From NCBI GenBank assembly GCA_947631385.1, contig CANRLE010000016.1:1-17118 (forward strand): a stretch of DNA of 17,118 nt. Direction: 5' to 3'. Source of the DNA: an uncultured Clostridia bacterium (lineage in GTDB: Bacteria > Bacillota > Clostridia > TANB77 > CAG-508). A program made the translations under genes and the position numbers. This document shows, piece after piece, positions 13,803 through 17,118 of the stretch (position 1 is its first letter; each line of letters opens with the position of its first letter). The notes beneath the pieces are model-generated. The model was not told where the DNA came from. It saw nothing but the letters and a program-made list of their open reading frames with translations, and made no database searches.

Positions 13803-14066
13803 ATGACAAAGGAAAGAAAAACGGAAGTCATTAATACTTATAAAAGAGAAGAAAACGATACAGGTTCACCAGAAGTACAAATAGCTCTTTTAACAGAAAG
13901 AATCAATGAACTAACAGAACATTTAAAAATCCATAAAAAAGACAATCATTCAAGAAGAGGTCTTTTAAAAATGGTAGGAAAAAGAAGAAATTTATTAAAC
14001 TATTTAGCTAAAAAAGACGTTAATCGTTATAGAGAAATAGTTGAAAAATTAGGATTAAGAAAATAG
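13803..14066 (+). CDS. rpsO: 30S ribosomal protein S15
   Basis: S15 is a primary binder of 16S rRNA in the central domain of the small subunit, needed for platform assembly and bridge B4 with the large subunit. The 87-residue length is standard, and the four-helix protein shows family landmarks: a DTGSPEVQIALLTERI segment, LTEHLKIHKKDNHSRRGLLKMVGKRRNLLNYL, and the end RYREIVEKLGLRK. The rRNA-contacting H-x-K-D-x-x-S-R-R-G-L stretch and adjacent basic residues are intact. Its start has the strong site GGAGGTG at seven-base spacing. The promoter and leader upstream point to separate control. A terminator follows, and then pnp, so rpsO-pnp is the classic bacterial order. Confidence 0.98.
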   Translation: MTKERKTEVINTYKREENDTGSPEVQIALLTERINELTEHLKIHKKDNHSRRGLLKMVGKRRNLLNYLAKKDVNRYREIVEKLGLRK

Positions 14067-14077
14067 AAAAAACAAAG

Positions 14078-14105
14078 CCCAGTGCTTATTTGGCATGGGT
14101 TTTTT
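14078..14105 (+). terminator. Terminator-like hairpin between rpsO and pnp
   Basis: CCCA-TGC (14078-14085, with one bulged G at 14082) pairs with GCATGGG (14093-14099) around a seven-base loop, followed by six Ts (14100-14105). The flanking A-rich and T-rich stretches could lengthen the stem. No convincing promoter is visible between it and pnp, so termination is probably partial (attenuation) and pnp depends on read-through. Confidence 0.78.
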
Positions 14106-14124
14106 GTTAGTAAGGAAGGATAAT

Positions 14125-16269
14125 ATGTTTAAAACTTATGAAACACAATTAGCAGGTAGAAAGCTTGTAATTGAAACAGGAAAAATGGCAGGACTTGCCA
14201 ATGGAAGTGTACTAGTACGCTATGGAGATACATGTGTACTAGTTAATGTAACTGCATCAAAAGAGCCAAAGGAAGGAATTGATTTTTTTCCATTATCTGT
14301 TGATTTTGAAGAAAAATTGTATTCAGTAGGAAAAATTCCGGGAGGTTTCTTAAAAAGAGAAGGAAAGCCAAGTGACAAAGCTATACTAACATCAAGAGCA
14401 ATTGATAGACCTTTAAGACCATTATTTCCAAAAGATTTTAGAAATGATGTCGTAGTAATAGCAACAGTTCTTTCAGTTGATCAAGATAATTCACCAGAAG
14501 TAGCTGCAATGATAGGCGCATCATGTGCATTATCAATTTCAGATATACCTTTTGGAGGACCAACTGCTGCTGTAAATGTAGGATTGGTAAATGATGAAAT
14601 AATAATAAATCCTACAGAAGAACAAAGAAAAATAAGTGATTTGAATTTATTAGTTGCGGGAACACATGATAAAATAGCAATGATAGAAGCAGGTGCTAAT
14701 GAAATATCAGATGAAAAAATGCTTGAAGCAATAAAAGTAGCTCATGTAGAAATTAAAAAATTGTGTGAATTTATTTCAAAAATAAAAGATGAAATTGGAA
14801 AGCCAAAATTTGAATACAAATCATTTGCAGTAATTCCTGAAATCTACGATTATTTAGATCAAAATTTTAAAGAAGAAATGAAAATAGCTGTCACAGAAAA
14901 AGATAAACAAATAAGAGATGAAAATATCGAAAAATTAACTGAAAAAGTAATGGAATCATATAAAGAAGCTTTTGGTGAAGAAAAATTAGAAGAGAGCAAA
15001 GTAGACATTGGCGAAGCTTTATACAAATTAGAGAAAAAAGTTGTTAGAGATATGATTTTCTATGAACATAAACGTGTTGATGGAAGAGCATTAGATGAAA
15101 TAAGACCACTTTCATGTGAAGTTGGTATAATTCCAAGAGTTCATGGAAGTAGTTTATTTACAAGAGGATTAACACAAGTAATGTCTATTACAACACTTGG
15201 AATGATAAGTGAAGAACAAGAATTGGACGGAATAGATACAGAAACAACTAAAAGATATATGCACCAATATAATTTCCCACCATATTCAGTTGGAGAAGCA
15301 AGAACATCTCGTGGACCTGGAAGACGTGAAATAGGACATGGAGCATTAGCTGAAAAAGCATTAGTTCCTGTACTTCCATCTGTAGAAGAATTTCCTTATT
15401 CAATAAGAGTTGTATCAGAAATACTTTCTTCAAATGGATCAACTTCACAAGGAAGTATATGTGCAAGTACACTATCATTAATGGATGCTGGTGTACCTAT
15501 AAAAAGACCTGTTGCAGGTATTTCTACAGGTTTAGTAACAGATCCTGAAAATCCAGAAAATTATGTTATGATGACAGATATACAAGGAATTGAAGACTTT
15601 TTTGGAGATATGGATTTTAAAGTTGGAGGAACAGAAAAAGGAATTACAGCTATACAAGTTGATATTAAGGTGGATGGATTATCTTATGATATAATAAAAG
15701 AAGCATTTGAAAGAACACATAAAGCACGTTTATATATATTAAATGATATAATGTTACCTCAAATTTCTAAACCAAGAGATGAAATATCTGAATATGCGCC
15801 AAAAATAATAACAACAAAGATTAAAGTAGACAAAATAAAAGACGTTATAGGAACTGGTGGAAAAGTTATAAATAAAATAATTGAAGAAACAGGTGTAAAA
15901 ATTGATATAGAAGAAGATGGACAAGTATATATTTATGGACAAAATAGCGAAAAAGCTTATGAAGCTTTAGACATGATTGAAGATATAGTACGTGAAATCG
16001 AAGTTGGAGGAATTTACTATGGACCTATAACAAGAATTACTTCATTTGGTGCTTTTGTAGATTTAGGTAATGGAAAAGAAGGACTACTTCATATATCAAA
16101 AATAGCTAAAGAACATATAAGAAGAGTAGAAGATTATTTATCTATTGGAGAAAAAGTTACAGTAAAAGTAACTGAAATTGATGAGCAAGGTAGAATAAAT
16201 TTAACTATGAATGAATTAAAAGAAAAAAAATCAGATGTTAAACAAGAAGATAAAACAACTGAAGGATAA
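14125..16269 (+). CDS. pnp: Polyribonucleotide nucleotidyltransferase (PNPase)
   Basis: PNPase degrades RNA 3' to 5' with phosphate, releasing nucleoside diphosphates, and can run in reverse to add tails; it works in mRNA turnover. The start at 14125 (AAGGAAGGA upstream; MFKTYETQLAGRKL is the usual N-terminus) gives 714 residues, normal for the family. An in-frame ATG at 14095 lies in the rpsO terminator stem and is rejected. Domains in order are RNase PH 1 (about 1-215), the helical PNPase domain (about 230-310), RNase PH 2 (about 312-540) with the phosphate-site segment SSNGSTSQGS (435-444) and the catalytic acidic loop FGDMDF (493-498), a KH domain (about 555-618) with the VIGTGGK loop (574-580), and an S1 domain (about 627-696). 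A short charged tail follows. It is complete. scpA begins 21 bases after it. Confidence 0.97.
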   Translation: MFKTYETQLAGRKLVIETGKMAGLANGSVLVRYGDTCVLVNVTASKEPKEGIDFFPLSVDFEEKLYSVGKIPGGFLKREGKPSDKAILTSRAIDRPLRPLFPKDFRNDVVVIATVLSVDQDNSPEVAAMIGASCALSISDIPFGGPTAAVNVGLVNDEIIINPTEEQRKISDLNLLVAGTHDKIAMIEAGANEISDEKMLEAIKVAHVEIKKLCEFISKIKDEIGKPKFEYKSFAVIPEIYDYLDQNFKEEMKIAVTEKDKQIRDENIEKLTEKVMESYKEAFGEEKLEESKVDIGEALYKLEKKVVRDMIFYEHKRVDGRALDEIRPLSCEVGIIPRVHGSSLFTRGLTQVMSITTLGMISEEQELDGIDTETTKRYMHQYNFPPYSVGEARTSRGPGRREIGHGALAEKALVPVLPSVEEFPYSIRVVSEILSSNGSTSQGSICASTLSLMDAGVPIKRPVAGISTGLVTDPENPENYVMMTDIQGIEDFFGDMDFKVGGTEKGITAIQVDIKVDGLSYDIIKEAFERTHKARLYILNDIMLPQISKPRDEISEYAPKIITTKIKVDKIKDVIGTGGKVINKIIEETGVKIDIEEDGQVYIYGQNSEKAYEALDMIEDIVREIEVGGIYYGPITRITSFGAFVDLGNGKEGLLHISKIAKEHIRRVEDYLSIGEKVTVKVTEIDEQGRINLTMNELKEKKSDVKQEDKTTEG

Positions 16270-16290
16270 AATAACAAAAAGGAGAAGAAG

Positions 16291-17043
16291 ATGCCAAATA
16301 TTTTATCATTAAAAACTGATAAGTATTCAATTAAATTAGACAATTTTGAAGGGCCTTTAGATTTGCTATGTAAGCTAATTGAAAAAAATAAAATGAATAT
16401 ATATGACATTAAATTAGATTTAATAACAGATCAATATTTAGAATATTTAAAAAAAGCAGAAGAACTTGACTTAGAATTAGCAAGTGAATTTGTAAGTATG
16501 GCATCATTTCTTCTTTTTTTAAAATCAAAAAAACTTCTTCCAACGAATGAAGAAGATGATGAAGAACTATCAGAAGATGAACTTATTAGAAGAATTATAG
16601 AATACAAAAAATATAAAGATATAACAATAAAATTAAAGCAAAACTTTGAAATATATTCTAATAGGTTTTTTAAAAGTCCACAAAATATAGAACTTCCAAA
16701 ACAAGAGTTAGAAGATAAATATGAGCAAAATATAATACCTAAATTATATGAAAATTTGTGGAATAAAAATCAACAAAAAGTAAATGAACAGGCTAAAAAT
16801 ATTGAAAAAATTGCAATTACAGATACTTATACAGTAATTTCAAAAGTAAAAGAAATATTTAAGGAATTAATCAGAAAAAAAAGTTTTGTATTTAATAAAT
16901 TGTTTTCTATTCAAAAACATAATAAACAAGAAGTAGTAACAGCTTTTTCTGGACTTTTGGAATTATCTAAAAGAGATAAAGTCGAAACAAGCCAAGATGA
17001 GCTTTTTGGGGATATTATGGTTAAAAGAAGAAATATAAAATAA
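16291..17043 (+). CDS. scpA: Segregation and condensation protein A (kleisin)
   Basis: ScpA is the kleisin subunit that bridges the heads of the SMC dimer and, with ScpB, forms the bacterial condensin for chromosome compaction and segregation. The 250-residue length fits. The N-terminal helical region contains the hallmark FEGPLDLLCKLIEKNKMNIYDI (19-40), followed by ITDQYLEYL (45-53) and the conserved LASEFVSMASFLLFLKSKKLLP helix (63-84). An acidic linker (86-97), a helical middle and the C-terminal winged-helix domain (about 205-245; VVTAFSGLLELSKRDKV) follow. AAAGGAGAAG precedes the ATG. It follows pnp by 21 bases, so it is probably in the same transcript. The usual partner scpB is not present in the 75 bases that remain; it may be elsewhere or further downstream. 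Confidence 0.95.
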   Translation: MPNILSLKTDKYSIKLDNFEGPLDLLCKLIEKNKMNIYDIKLDLITDQYLEYLKKAEELDLELASEFVSMASFLLFLKSKKLLPTNEEDDEELSEDELIRRIIEYKKYKDITIKLKQNFEIYSNRFFKSPQNIELPKQELEDKYEQNIIPKLYENLWNKNQQKVNEQAKNIEKIAITDTYTVISKVKEIFKELIRKKSFVFNKLFSIQKHNKQEVVTAFSGLLELSKRDKVETSQDELFGDIMVKRRNIK

Positions 17044-17047
17044 AGGA

Positions 17048-17075
17048 GGGAGCATTCAATGAATGCTCCCATTTT
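17048..17075 (+). terminator. Hairpin after scpA, probable terminator
   Basis: GGGAGCATTC (17048-17057) pairs perfectly over 10 bp with GAATGCTCCC (17061-17070) around an AAT loop, followed by ATTTT. The strong stem starts 4 bases after the scpA stop. The T run is short (four), so termination could be incomplete. AGGAGG within the same stretch also resembles a ribosome site for a 12-codon frame at 17059. Confidence 0.6.
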
Positions 17076-17118
17076 GTGCCATAGGCACTATATGTAATCC
17101 GCTGTTTAAAGCGGCTGT
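17076..17118. other. Small hairpin-forming, GC-richer sequence at the window edge
   Basis: Two further short inverted repeats follow the scpA hairpin: GTGCC-ATA-GGCAC (17077-17089) and CCGCT-GTTTAA-AGCGG (17099-17114). The composition is richer in G and C than the rest of the window. The sequence is cut by the window edge, so it may be the start of a structured RNA, an intergenic repeat, or part of a longer termination region. No coding frame of use was seen. Confidence 0.4.

Noticed and set aside
14095..14124. ATG start for pnp at 14095
   Set aside because: It falls within the rpsO terminator stem and lacks a ribosome site; 14125 is preceded by AAGGAAGGA and begins with the usual MFKTYETQLAGRKL.

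Overview
The window is low-GC, AT-biased DNA with Firmicutes/Clostridia-like features: AGA-rich arginine usage, strong purine-rich Shine-Dalgarno sites, sigma-A type promoters with frequent extended -10 elements, and Firmicutes housekeeping genes (prs, trpS, obg, rpsO, pnp, scpA). All genes lie on the + strand. No rRNA, tRNA, CRISPR array, transposase or phage gene was seen. The species cannot be named from the sequence; an anaerobic, host-associated Clostridia lineage is an inference.

Layout. (1) 1-4265: end of a dTDP-L-rhamnose operon in the order rfbD (cut by the window edge), rfbA, a polytopic GT-C-like membrane glycosyltransferase, rfbC, rfbB. Spacing is tight or overlapping, so this is probably one transcript making dTDP-rhamnose and using a lipid-linked sugar for an envelope glycan. 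(2) 4377-7904: a two-gene exported cell-wall unit with its own promoter. It encodes a 950-residue secreted glucosaminidase with three ricin-type trefoils and two SH3b domains, and a small exported, C-terminally anchored protein with a cadherin-like sandwich domain. It ends at a strong terminator. (3) 7960-10364: prs (PRPP synthetase), a GtrA-type membrane protein and a GtrB/DPM1-like polyprenyl-phosphate glycosyltransferase. GtrA and GtrB are the usual partners of a GT-C enzyme such as the one at 1262, so the two glycan loci may work together. (4) 10365-10700: a gene-free stretch holding a 183-bp imperfect palindrome (a MITE-like or bidirectional-terminator-like element) and a consensus sigma-A promoter. 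(5) 10701-11225: an unidentified coiled-coil protein made of 11-residue repeats encoded by a 33-bp tandem repeat. (6) 11268-17043: the housekeeping run trpS, obg, rpsO, pnp, scpA, covering tRNA charging, ribosome assembly, ribosomal protein S15, RNA turnover and chromosome condensation. The right edge holds three small hairpins behind scpA.

Most interesting points: a candidate pseudoknot in the rpsO leader that would sequester the Shine-Dalgarno site (possible S15 autoregulation); a four-cysteine pattern in TrpRS resembling the [4Fe-4S] motif of Thermotoga TrpRS; the hendecad coiled-coil protein; the 183-bp palindrome; the trefoil-armed glucosaminidase with a CPTC insertion; and the cluster of hairpins after scpA. 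I found no system that I can claim is entirely new.
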